A program made the position numbers and the translations under genes. This document shows, in pieces, positions 15,932 to 25,400 of a stretch of 32,582 nt of DNA. The stretch spans positions 1 to 32,582 of the forward strand of contig JAEDGQ010000009.1 of assembly GCA_016297415.1 (NCBI GenBank). The letters are read 5' to 3'. The notes beneath the pieces are model-generated. The model saw nothing but the letters and a program-made list of their open reading frames with translations, was not told where the DNA came from and ran no database searches. The stretch is from Treponema sp. Lineage in GTDB: Bacteria; Spirochaetota; Spirochaetia; Treponematales; Treponemataceae. How positions within the stretch are numbered: position 1 is the stretch's first letter; every line of letters begins with the position of its first letter.

Positions 15932-15991
15932 TATTAAATTAAATCAGGAATATATCCGGTTTAATTCATTTCAATTTTTATATTGATATGG

Positions 15992-16037
15992 CAAAGAGGC
16001 CTGTAGTTTCTGTAAACTGCAGGTCTCTTTGTTTTTA
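15992..16037 (+). terminator. Intrinsic terminator after oadB
   Basis: CAAAGAG-CCTG-AGTTT (15992-16009) pairs with AAACT-CAGG-CTCTTTG (16014-16031), with isolated mismatches, followed by GTTTTT. It ends the oad operon just before the livK promoter. Confidence 0.8.
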
Positions 16038-16040
16038 AAA

Positions 16041-16069
16041 TTGAACGGAATTGAAAAGGGTAGTATAAT
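16041..16069 (+). promoter_or_regulatory. Promoter for the liv operon
   Basis: TTGAAC (16041-16046), 17 nt, TATAAT (16064-16069). The leader to the ATG at 16103 is about 27 nt and contains GAGGT (16094-16098). Confidence 0.7.
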
Positions 16070-16102
16070 AGACAGGACATTTTTTCAATTGTGAGGTAAA
16101 AA

Positions 16103-17275
16103 ATGAAAAAGTCAATTCTTACAACTGCAGCTGCAGTGCTTGCAGCTGCTCTTCTGGTTAGCTGTGGAGACAGTACTCCTACAGTTAAGATTGGTGTTTA
16201 CGAACCTGCTTCCGGAGACAATGGTGCCGGTGGTAAACAGGAAACACTTGGTATGCAGTATGCAAATAAAATTACTCCAACAGTTAAAATCGGTGATACT
16301 GAATACAAAGTAAAACTTGAAATCGTTGATAACGAATCTTCAAACGATAAAGCTGTTACAGCTGCTTCAGAACTTATTTCTAAGGGTGTTTCTGTAGTAC
16401 TGGGTTCTTATGGTTCTGGTGTTTCAATTGCTGCTTCTGACACATTTGCTTCTGCAGGTGTACCAGCAATTGGTGTTACATGTACAAACCCACAGGTAAC
16501 TGCAGGTAATGATCATTATTTCCGCATCTGCTTCCTGGATCCATTCCAGGGTTCAGTTCATGCAAACCTTGCTAAAGAAAAGTTTGGTGCTAAAAAAGCT
16601 TATGCACTTGCAAAACTCGGTGATGACTATTCTGTAGGTCTTTGTCAGTACTTTATGGAAGCTGCTAAAAAGCTTGGTATTGATGTAGTTTACGAAACAT
16701 TCCCAGACGGAACATCTGACTTTGCTGCTTATGTAGCAAATGCAAAAAAATGTGGTGCTGATGTGTTCTTCGCTCCAACTTCAATCGAAGCTGCAGCTCT
16801 CATTATTGAACAGGCTAATACACAGGGCCTTTCAATTCCTCTTCTTGCATCAGATACATGGGATTCAAACGTTATCCTCGCATCTGCTAAAGGCACAAAT
16901 ATTGAACTTTATGTAACAACATTCTTCGTAGAAGGTTCTGACGATCCACAGGTTGTAGACTTCGTAGAAGGATTCCGCAAATACATCAATACAAATGCAA
17001 CTGCAAAAACAAACAATGGTGGTGATGATGAAATCGCTGCTGTTTCTGCAATGGGATTCGATGCTTACTATACAGCTCTTGAAGCTCTTAAAAATGCCGG
17101 CTCTACAGATGGTGCAGCAGTTAAAGCTGCTCTTCCAGCAACAACTTACAAAGGAGTTTCTGGTTCTATCGCATTTGATGCAACAGGTGATGCTGTTCGT
17201 GATGTAGCTTACATTAAACAGGTTGATACAGAATCTGGTAAATGGAAGTTCGTTGCTCAGCAGAGCGTAAAATAA
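16103..17275 (+). CDS. livK: Branched-chain amino acid ABC transporter, substrate-binding lipoprotein
   Basis: A type 1 periplasmic binding protein of the Leu/Ile/Val family. The N-terminus is a lipoprotein signal with lipobox LVSC, so Cys21 would be lipidated and the protein tethered to a membrane. The mature part starts PTVKIGVYEPASGDNGAGGKQ and has the family features VVLGSYGSGVSIAASD and AAGVPAIGVTCTNP-like segments. The 390 aa length is normal. It is followed by livH, M, G and F, but with a 173 bp repeat in between. The substrate may be a branched-chain or another small amino acid; the family is broader than its name. Confidence 0.88.
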   Translation: MKKSILTTAAAVLAAALLVSCGDSTPTVKIGVYEPASGDNGAGGKQETLGMQYANKITPTVKIGDTEYKVKLEIVDNESSNDKAVTAASELISKGVSVVLGSYGSGVSIAASDTFASAGVPAIGVTCTNPQVTAGNDHYFRICFLDPFQGSVHANLAKEKFGAKKAYALAKLGDDYSVGLCQYFMEAAKKLGIDVVYETFPDGTSDFAAYVANAKKCGADVFFAPTSIEAAALIIEQANTQGLSIPLLASDTWDSNVILASAKGTNIELYVTTFFVEGSDDPQVVDFVEGFRKYINTNATAKTNNGGDDEIAAVSAMGFDAYYTALEALKNAGSTDGAAVKAALPATTYKGVSGSIAFDATGDAVRDVAYIKQVDTESGKWKFVAQQSVK

Positions 17276-17296
17276 GTTTACTTCTATAAACTAAAT

Positions 17297-17469
17297 AAAA
17301 GGGGATGACCAACAAGTTTGCATTACGGTGGTTGAGTTTATCGAAACCACCATATTTAGTGTAGCAGTCATTTCGACGAGTGGTTCCTGAGCCTGTCGAA
17401 GGGTGGTTCCTGAGCCTGTCGAAGGACTCAATGACCGCTACACTCATTACTTTTAGGACACCCCCTTTT
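17297..17469 (+). repeat. Palindromic repeat family, copy C (complete, inside the liv operon)
   Basis: A complete 173 bp copy starting 21 nt after the livK stop. It has sub-stem GGTGGTT/AACCACC, then a stem GTGTAGC-GTCATT/AATGAC-GCTACAC enclosing two tandem 23 bp core units (17381 and 17404). The outer arms AAAAGGGGATGACC and GGACACCCCCTTTT carry two mismatches that are absent in copies A, B and D, and only four T follow. 17314-17408 is identical over 95 bp to 32488-32582. The remaining 65 nt before livH is AT-rich with AAAGGA as ribosome site. Confidence 0.92.
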
Positions 17470-17534
17470 ACTGTTCACGACTGCTTTTCTGCAGTTTCTT
17501 AAATTTAAAAATTTTAATTACAAAGGATTTTTGT

Positions 17535-18419
17535 ATGGAATTTATTCAGAATAATTTACCATATCTGTTAGCTGGTATTAGTACAGGTGGGCAGTACGCT
17601 CTTATTGCCATCGGATACACTATGGTTTATGGTATCCTTCGTCTTATTAATTTTGCCCATGGTGATGTTTTTATGGCAGCCGGCTTGATTATGATTTACT
17701 GTTACACCATTATGCCACTCTGGATATCAATTCCCCTTACTATTATTCTTACTGTTTTGCTTGGTTTTACAGTAGAAAGAATTGCTTATAAACCATTAAG
17801 AACAGCACCTCGTATGTCCATTATGATTTCGGCAATCGGTATGTCTTATCTTCTTCAGAATATTGCCCTTTACATTACAGGCGGTCTGTTAAAAAATTAT
17901 CCTTCAATTCCATGGATTTCAGATTCAATTATAATTTTCGGTGCAGTTACAAAGAGAGTAACTTTAATTACACCGGTTTTAACAATTCTCCTTGTTGTGG
18001 GACTTGTTTTCCTTATTAAAAAGACAAAAATCGGTATGGCTATGCGTGCCGTTTCTAAAGATTTTGAAACAGCTCAGTTAATGGGAATTAAAATTGATTC
18101 AGTAATTTCAATGACATTTATTATTGGTTCTTTCCTTGCTGCAGTTGGTTCTGTTTTATTCTTCTCAAATTATCCTGGTGTAACACCAACTGTAGGTGGT
18201 ATGCCTGGACTTAAAGCATTTGTTGCCGCAGTTTTTGGTGGAATCGGTTCAATTCCAGGAGCTGTAATTGGTGCTTTCATTATTGGTATTTGTGAAAATG
18301 TAATCAAAGGTGTAGGCTGGACAACCTTCAGTGACGCCTTTACATTTGTTCTCCTTATTATAGTTCTTATGTTTATGCCAACCGGTTTATTCGGTGAAAA
18401 GCAGACTGATAAAGTTTAA
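17535..18419 (+). CDS. livH: Branched-chain amino acid ABC transporter permease LivH
   Basis: A 294 aa inner-membrane permease with about eight hydrophobic segments. It begins in the usual way, with GISTGGQYALIAIGYTMVYGILRLINFAHGDVFM; the IGYTMVYG and NFAHGD motifs are typical of LivH. The cytoplasmic coupling motif region RAVSKDFETAQLMGIK, which contacts the ATPases, is present. AAAGGA lies 7 nt before the ATG. It pairs with LivM to form the translocation path. Confidence 0.93.
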   Translation: MEFIQNNLPYLLAGISTGGQYALIAIGYTMVYGILRLINFAHGDVFMAAGLIMIYCYTIMPLWISIPLTIILTVLLGFTVERIAYKPLRTAPRMSIMISAIGMSYLLQNIALYITGGLLKNYPSIPWISDSIIIFGAVTKRVTLITPVLTILLVVGLVFLIKKTKIGMAMRAVSKDFETAQLMGIKIDSVISMTFIIGSFLAAVGSVLFFSNYPGVTPTVGGMPGLKAFVAAVFGGIGSIPGAVIGAFIIGICENVIKGVGWTTFSDAFTFVLLIIVLMFMPTGLFGEKQTDKV

Positions 18420-18437
18420 TGGGATAAGGAGGAAAAA

Positions 18438-19535
18438 ATGAACGAATCAAAAAAAAGAAGAGATTTATTTATCAGTTTTGCACTTCTTGCAATTCTTTTT
18501 GTAGCAGTATTAGTTCTTGAACACTGCCTGCCTAAAACTTCAATTTTATTTACAGTACTTAAAAAAGGTGCAATTTACTCACTTGTAGCTGTAAGTATGA
18601 ACCTTCTTAATGGATTTACAGGACTTTTCAGCCTTGGACAGGCAGGTTTTATGCTTCTTGGCGCATATACTTATGGAATTTTTACAATTCCGGTAGAAGC
18701 TCGTGCTCAGGTTTATCAGTATTTTAATGGTGGTCTTATTCAGTTTACCCTTCCTGTTGTTGTTGCCCTTGTGCTTGCAGGTCTGGTGGCTGCATTCTTT
18801 GCATACCTGATTGGACTTCCTGTACTTAAGTTAAAGTCGGATTATCTTGCAATTGCTACTCTAGGTTTTGCTGAAATCATTCGTGCTCTTTTTCAGTGGG
18901 ATAAAATCGGTATGATTACAAACGGTTCAAACCTTCTTCGCAAATATCCTGTTTTCCAGAGCTGTCTGTTTTATTTTACTGTTTCCGGAATCTGTATTGC
19001 AATTATTGTGCTTCTTATCAATTCAACTTACGGACGAGCTTTCAAAGCAATTCGTGATGACGAAATTGCCGCAGAGGCCATGGGAATCAATCTTGCAAAA
19101 CATAAACAGCTTAGTTTTGTAATCAGTTCTTTCTTTGCCGGTATTTCTGGAGCTCTTCTTGCTATGTTCCAGACTACAATTCAGGCAAGTCAGTTTAAAT
19201 CAGCACTTACTTACGAAATTCTTCTTATTGTAGTAATTGGTGGCATGGGGTCTATTACAGGAAGCTGTATTTCTTCTTTCCTGTTTATTGCTTGTTCTGA
19301 ATGGTGGCTCCGTTTCCTTGACCGTACAATAGAAATCGGTTCATTTACAGTACCACTTCTTCGTCCTGGTTTCAGAAAAGTAGTATTCTCAATTGCAATT
19401 ATGTGTATTGTTCTTTTTTATCAGAAAGGAATCATGGGTGATAAAGAATTTAGTATTGGTAAAATCATTAAGTTCTTTACTGGAAAAAATAAAAAAGCTT
19501 CCGTTGAAAAAACAGCTCAATTGGAAAAAAACTAA
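18438..19535 (+). CDS. livM: Branched-chain amino acid ABC transporter permease LivM
   Basis: The second permease, 365 aa, with multiple hydrophobic helices. Family motifs are LNGFTGLFSLGQAGFMLLGAY, LKSDYLAIATLGFAEIIR and the EAA-like loop RAFKAIRDDEIAAEAMGINL. The C-terminal 30 residues are Lys-rich and cytoplasmic. AAGGAGG lies 5 nt before the ATG, and the gap to livH is 18 nt, so the genes are co-transcribed. Confidence 0.93.
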   Translation: MNESKKRRDLFISFALLAILFVAVLVLEHCLPKTSILFTVLKKGAIYSLVAVSMNLLNGFTGLFSLGQAGFMLLGAYTYGIFTIPVEARAQVYQYFNGGLIQFTLPVVVALVLAGLVAAFFAYLIGLPVLKLKSDYLAIATLGFAEIIRALFQWDKIGMITNGSNLLRKYPVFQSCLFYFTVSGICIAIIVLLINSTYGRAFKAIRDDEIAAEAMGINLAKHKQLSFVISSFFAGISGALLAMFQTTIQASQFKSALTYEILLIVVIGGMGSITGSCISSFLFIACSEWWLRFLDRTIEIGSFTVPLLRPGFRKVVFSIAIMCIVLFYQKGIMGDKEFSIGKIIKFFTGKNKKASVEKTAQLEKN

Positions 19536-19559
19536 GCTGCAGGAAAAATGGAGGTTGAA

Positions 19560-20399
19560 ATGTCAAACAATGTATTAAAAATGGAAAACATTACAATGCA
19601 GTTTGGTGGCGTTGTAGCTGTTAATTCTTTAAGTCTTGAAGTTAATGAAGGAGAAATTGTTTCTCTTATTGGTCCAAATGGTGCCGGAAAAACAACTGCT
19701 TTCAATGTAATTACTGGAGTTTATGCACCAACTAACGGAGCCGTATATTTCAACGGGAATAAAATCGTAGAAAACTATCCTCGGGGAAAAATGAAAAAAC
19801 TTTATGCCGGTTCAAACGCAGGAGAATATACAGGTCATCTTGAACCAACTCCAGACAAAATTTCAAAACTCGGTATTGCCAGAACTTTCCAGAATATTCG
19901 TTTGTGGAAGAGTCAGACTGTATTTGACAACATTCTTATTGCCATGCATTTAAGAAAAACATCGAATATTTTTACAGCTACTTTCAGATTAAATTATAAA
20001 GAAGAAGCTGCTCAGAGGAATGAAGTTGAAAAGCTTCTTAAAATCCTTGGCTTGTACGAGGTAAAAGATGAACTTTGTACATCACTTCCTTATGGACTTC
20101 AGCGTCGTCTTGAAATTGGCCGCGCTCTTGCAACAAAGCCTCAGCTTCTTTTACTTGATGAACCTGCAGCAGGCATGAATCCTCAGGAAACAGCGGAATT
20201 AACAGCATTCATCAAACAGATCAGGGATGATTTTCATCTTACAGTATTCATGATTGAACATCATATGGATCTTGTTATGGACATTTCTGACAGAATTTAT
20301 GTTTTGAATTTCGGAGCCCTCATTGCTTCTGGAATCCCGGAAGAAATTCAGAATAATCCGGAAGTTATCAATGCTTATCTCGGTGAATCTCAGGAATAA
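19560..20399 (+). CDS. livG: Branched-chain amino acid ABC transporter ATP-binding protein LivG
   Basis: The first ATPase of the importer. Walker A is GPNGAGKTT (residues 38-46), the Q-loop lies in IARTFQNIRLW, the signature-like LPYGLQRRLEIGRAL follows, with Walker B LLLLDEP and H-loop HHMD. LPYGLQ in place of LSGGQ is normal for LivG, which usually has a Tyr-Gly there. An upstream in-frame ATG at 19548 is possible, but GGAGG (19550-19554) lies after it and 5 nt before the ATG at 19560, so the later start is preferred (279 aa, MSNNVLKMENIT). Confidence 0.92.
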   Translation: MSNNVLKMENITMQFGGVVAVNSLSLEVNEGEIVSLIGPNGAGKTTAFNVITGVYAPTNGAVYFNGNKIVENYPRGKMKKLYAGSNAGEYTGHLEPTPDKISKLGIARTFQNIRLWKSQTVFDNILIAMHLRKTSNIFTATFRLNYKEEAAQRNEVEKLLKILGLYEVKDELCTSLPYGLQRRLEIGRALATKPQLLLLDEPAAGMNPQETAELTAFIKQIRDDFHLTVFMIEHHMDLVMDISDRIYVLNFGALIASGIPEEIQNNPEVINAYLGESQE

Positions 20400-20415
20400 T
20401 TGAAAGGAAATATAT

Positions 20416-21126
20416 ATGCTTAGTATTAAAGATTTACATGTTTCTTATGGCGGTATTAAAGCTCTTCGTGGTATTGATATTGAAGTTCCTGATGGAAAAA
20501 TCGTTACTCTTATCGGTGCAAACGGAGCTGGAAAATCAACAATGCTTCGTACAATCAGCGGACTTGTTAAAGCTGAATCCGGTTCAATTAAACTTGATAA
20601 TGAAGAAATCATCGGACTTCCTATTAATAAAATTGTAGGTAAGGGAATTGCTCTTTCTCCTGAAGGTCGTCATGTTTTTGCTGATCTTACAGTAGAAGAA
20701 AACATCAGAATCGGTGCCTACCTTAGAAATGAAAAAGCTACAATCGAAAGAGATATTGAATGGGTATATTCTCTTTTTCCCAGATTAGAGGAAAGAAGCT
20801 GGCAGTATGCTGGTACTCTTTCTGGTGGTGAACAGCAGATGCTGGCTGTTGCCAGAGCTTTAATGAGCCGTCCAAAAATTCTTATGCTTGACGAGCCTTC
20901 TCTTGGACTTGCACCTCTTATTGTTCAGCAGATTTTCAACATTATCGAAGAAATAAATAAAAAAGGCGTAACAGTTCTTCTTATTGAACAGAATGCAAAT
21001 ATGGCTCTTAAAGTTGCAGATATTGCCTACGTTCTTGAAACAGGTGCTATTGTTGTTTCTGGAACTGGTGAAGAAGTTGCAAAAAATGAAGCTGTAAGAG
21101 AAGCCTACCTGGGTAAAAAGAAATAA
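20416..21126 (+). CDS. livF: Branched-chain amino acid ABC transporter ATP-binding protein LivF
   Basis: The second ATPase, 236 aa. Walker A is GANGAGKST (34-42), the signature LSGGEQQMLAVARALM, Walker B ILMLDEP and the D-loop SLGLAP. LivF proteins typically have this GEQQ signature and a length near 235. AAAGGAAA precedes the ATG. The stop TAA directly abuts the next ATG (fliG1-like). Confidence 0.93.
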   Translation: MLSIKDLHVSYGGIKALRGIDIEVPDGKIVTLIGANGAGKSTMLRTISGLVKAESGSIKLDNEEIIGLPINKIVGKGIALSPEGRHVFADLTVEENIRIGAYLRNEKATIERDIEWVYSLFPRLEERSWQYAGTLSGGEQQMLAVARALMSRPKILMLDEPSLGLAPLIVQQIFNIIEEINKKGVTVLLIEQNANMALKVADIAYVLETGAIVVSGTGEEVAKNEAVREAYLGKKK

Positions 21127-22449
21127 ATGAAGTTAACTGATTTAAGCAGAAATGCTTATGCAAAAAATACATTACCAGCAGACTCAAATGATCAGACAAA
21201 TCCAGCTGTAAAAGTTTTAAATGACCAGATTAAGCAGGAAAAGAAAAAGATTTCTGTTCCTGTATTTGAAAAAATCAGTCTTGCCAGACCAGTGGAAAAA
21301 ACAGAACAAAAAACTTTTGAACCTCCCGTAAAAGAACCTGTTCAGCACCATGCTCCTGTTTATCAGCCGGAAAGTCAGGTTTCTGCTCAGCAAATTCAGG
21401 AAAAAGCTCTTTCTCAGGGCGGTCTCATAAAAGTTCCTGTTCAGCCCCAGTCAAAAGACGGAAAAGACAGCGTTTACAGACGGGTTGCAAAATTCCTTTT
21501 TCTCATTGGTGTAGACGAAGCAGCGAAAATTCTTCCTCATTTAACACCGGAACAGACTGAAAAAATAATTCCTGAACTTGTTACTTTAAATAAGGTTGAT
21601 GAGTCTGAAGCCGCCGTAATTCTTGAAGAGTTCAAATCTCTTATTTCTAAATCAAGGGAAACTGGTGGTGTAAATACTGCAAGAAACATTCTTGAAAAAG
21701 CCTTTGGCAAAGATAAGGCAGGTGAACTCCTTGATAAAGCAGTGCCGTTTAAAAACGGAAAACCTTTTGAATATCTTCTGGAAGCGGACAGTGAAAAAAT
21801 TACTGCACTTTTAAAAGGTGAATCTGCCGCTGTAAGAGCTCTTGTTTGTTCTCATCTTGTTCCAAAAGTTGCAGCAGGGTTTATTCAAAATCTGGAAGAA
21901 GCAGAAAAAAAAGAAGTTATTCTTCGACTGGCTAAACTTAAGGAAATGAGTCCTGAAATCGTTGCCAGAGTTGATGCTGCAATGCAGAAAAAATTCAATT
22001 CTCTTGTAACTCAAAAAACGGATACAATTGACGGACGCAATGTTTTAGCAAATATTTTAAAAAGAATGGACAGCAGTTCAGAAGAAAAAATTATTTCCCA
22101 GCTTAGTGAAAATGATCCTGATCTTGGATCAGACTTAAGAGAACGGCTTTTCACTCTTGAAGATATTGTTAATGCAGATGACAGATTTATTCAGAATAAG
22201 CTGCAGCAAATGGAAGATGAAGATATTGCGTATTTAATTGCAGGAAAAACTGAAAGTTTCAGAAATAAAATATTGTCAAATGTTTCTACAAACAGAAAAA
22301 ACATGATTCTTGATGAAGAAGACAGACGTATGCCAATGCGAAGGGCTGATGTAGAAAAAGTAACTTCCCAGTTTTTCAGTTATGTAAGAAGAGCCTGGGA
22401 AGACGGAAAATTGATTATTAAAGGTAGGGACGATGAAGTTTATGTCTAA
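21127..22449 (+). CDS. fliG1: FliG-like flagellar motor switch protein (FliG1 type)
   Basis: Three FliG regions can be followed: N (about 113-172, FLFLIGVDEAAKILPHLTPE), middle (about 181-292, from ARNILEKAFGKDKAGELLDK) and C (about 302-437, LFTLEDIVNADDRFIQNKL). FliG links rotor and stator in the cytoplasmic switch complex. In the C domain, K374, R390, the D396-E397-E398 cluster and R405 line up with torque residues K264, R281, D288/D289 and R297 of E. coli. The FliM-binding EHPQ motif is replaced by ESAA near residue 232. A Pro/Lys/Gln-rich extension of about 110 residues precedes the N domain. Spirochaetes have a second, divergent FliG (FliG1), which fits. The ATG abuts the livF stop with a poor ribosome site, so coupling to livF is likely. 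Confidence 0.8.
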   Translation: MKLTDLSRNAYAKNTLPADSNDQTNPAVKVLNDQIKQEKKKISVPVFEKISLARPVEKTEQKTFEPPVKEPVQHHAPVYQPESQVSAQQIQEKALSQGGLIKVPVQPQSKDGKDSVYRRVAKFLFLIGVDEAAKILPHLTPEQTEKIIPELVTLNKVDESEAAVILEEFKSLISKSRETGGVNTARNILEKAFGKDKAGELLDKAVPFKNGKPFEYLLEADSEKITALLKGESAAVRALVCSHLVPKVAAGFIQNLEEAEKKEVILRLAKLKEMSPEIVARVDAAMQKKFNSLVTQKTDTIDGRNVLANILKRMDSSSEEKIISQLSENDPDLGSDLRERLFTLEDIVNADDRFIQNKLQQMEDEDIAYLIAGKTESFRNKILSNVSTNRKNMILDEEDRRMPMRRADVEKVTSQFFSYVRRAWEDGKLIIKGRDDEVYV

Positions 22450-25400
22450 AATATTGAAAAAAGGTGATAAATATAAAAACTGGACTGTAATAAATGATTT
22501 TGAAATAAAAGATTATCACTGTCATGCAATTCATTTAAGACATGAAACAACTGGACTTGAAGTTCTTCACTATCTGACAGATGATACACACAATCTTTTT
22601 TGTTTTGCCTTCAGAACTCCAAATCCTGAAAGTACTGGTGCTGCACATATTATGGAGCATTCAGTATTGTGCGGATCCGAAAAATATCCATTAAAAGATC
22701 CCTTTACACAGCTTTCTAATCAGAGTGTTAAAACATATCTTAATGCCCTTACAATGGCAGACAGAACTCTTTATCCTGGCAGTTCAATTGTTAAGGCAGA
22801 TTATTTTAACCTGATGAGTGTTTACGGTGATGCCGTATTTTTCCCTCGTTTAACACCTGAAATTTTTGCACAGGAAGCTCATAGAATCGAAATTGACAAA
22901 AACGGTGAACCACAGATTCAGGGTGTTGTATACAACGAAATGAAGGGATGCTATTCAGATTTTACAGGTGTTGCTCTGGATGCAGCTGATCATGCACTCT
23001 TAAAAGGTTCAATTTTTGAAAAAGATTCTGGAGGGGATCCTCTTGAGATTCCGTACCTTACATACGAAAAATATGTTGAATTTCATAAAAAATGGTACAA
23101 GCCTGAAAATTGTCTTGTTTTTCTTTACGGTGACATCCCGACTGTTGAACAGCTGGACTTCCTTGAAAAAGAAATATTAAACCGTCTTGAAAAACGAAAT
23201 CCTGAATTCAAATGGTCCGAAAAAATTCACGATGAAATTATTAAACAGCATCTTGCCTATGTTACAGCTCCGGAAGTAAAAGAACCTTTGTCTGTACGTG
23301 CCTTAGGTCCGGCAGGTCAGGATTCTGGTAAAAAAAGTACGGTTTTCGTTACCTGGAACATTGGACTTTCTACAGAAGCCGTAGAAAGTATGGAAAAGTT
23401 TATGCTTTCCAGAATTTTCTTCAACAATGATGGTACTCCTCTTAGAAAAGCCCTGGAGTCAAGTGACCTTGGTGAAGATATAGCTCCTGGCTGCGGGATT
23501 TCTGCCAGATATACAACTTTGTATTCTGTTGGGCTAAGAGGCGTAAAATCTGAAGATGTATCAAAAGTAAAAGACTTGATTTTCAATACTCTTGAAAAAA
23601 TTGTAGAAGATGGAATATCGGAAGAGGAAATAGATTCTGCTTTCATGGAGTATGAATTCTATCAGAGATATGTAAAACAGAATCCTGGCCTTGTTTACAA
23701 AAATAAGCCTATTGATGCCTGGGTATATGGTTTTGACATTGAAAAATTTATAGTAAACCGTGCAATTATAAAACAGGTTAAGGAAAAATTTAAGACAGAA
23801 AAGGGATATATTGAATCCCTTATAAAAAAGTTTTTCCTTGATAATAAGTCTTATGTTGTTTCGGAAATTGTTCCTTCGGAAGATTTTGTTGCTGAAAGAG
23901 AAAAGGCCGAAAAGAAAATTATTCAGGAACTGCTTGCTTCTACATCTTTAGATGAAATTAAAAAGCAGAATGATAAACTTCATCAGTTTCAGACTTCAAA
24001 AGATGATGTTTCCTGTCTGCCAAATCTAAAGCCTCAGGATTTTATTGGAGAAATTGATAAATTCTTAAAAGACTGTGAAATTGGATTTGACAGTATTCCT
24101 GTGGAAAACGGAAAATCCGTGAATCTGTTTACTTCGGCTGCCCACACCAATGGAATTACAAATTTTGATGTATATTATCCTATTGACGCCCTTGATCTTG
24201 AAGATTATCCATGGATTACATTGTTCACATCAGTAGTAAGTGACTGTGGATGGGGTAATCTTGATTGGGCAGAAGCAGCAAGAGTTACAGCTTTGCATAC
24301 TGGTGGAATTTATGCAGGAGTTCAAACAACATCTGTAAGCAAAAGCGTTAAAAGCAGTTCAAAAGCTTCTTTGTTGAATGTCAGCGGCAGAGAATGGATT
24401 TGTTTTTCACTTGAAGTGCTGGATGAAAAAATTGAAGAAGGCTTAAAACTTCTTGCTGATAACATCAATCTTGTAAACTTCAAAGATTCTAAAAGAATTA
24501 AAAATATTGCTGTTGAGCTTCGCAATGATGTTGAATCTTCAGTTATTCCAAACGGTCACCATTATGCAATAACAAGATGTGGCCGCCACATGAACAGAAG
24601 TAATGCACTTGATGACCTTTTTGACGGTCTTTCTTTTGTAATAAATCTCCACCAGCAGTCAAAGGCTGATCCAAAGGAAACTGGAAAAAGATTTGAAAAA
24701 ATGTTCAATAAGTTGAAAACAGGCGGCGGTTTTATTCATATTATTACAGAAAAGGAAACAATTGAAAAAGCAAAACCTGCTATTGAAACTTTTGCTAAAT
24801 CAATAAATCTGCTTCCATTACAACCCCCTCAGGAAAAGAATTTTGCAGATATTATTGCGCTGACCGATATAAATGGTCCTGTAAAATCTGGAGAATGTGA
24901 GTGTTTTAAAATACCGGGACAGAGTGGTTTTGCCTCACAGGTAACTCCGGCAACTCAATATGGATTAAAACTTAATGGGCCGGAAGATGTTGCTGCACAC
25001 TGGCTTTCTCAGATTCTTCTTTGGGAACGAATTCGTACTGTGGGAGGAGCCTATGGTGGTTTCTGTTCAACAGAACCTGTAAATGGCCTTCTTCGTTTTG
25101 CAACATACAGAGATCCCACACCAGAATTAAGTTGTGATGTATTTGACAAATGTGTTGAAGAGGCCTGTTCCATTGATTTTACAGAACAGGAAGTTGAAAA
25201 AGCTGTAATGGGAACTTTTTCTGATTATATCAGGCCAAAAAATCCTTCTGCAATGGCAAAAGACAGCTTTATCAGATTCCTTCATGCTATTGAAAAAGAA
25301 GACAGAAAGGAAAAAATCCTTAGTCTTCTTACAACAGATGCAGCATCAATGAAAAAAGCCTTAAATAATCTCTCTAAACTCTCTAAAGATAATAAATATC

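Noticed and set aside
17381..17425. Tandem 23 bp units as a CRISPR array
   Set aside because: The two units are directly adjacent with only one base between them, with no spacers and no cas genes.
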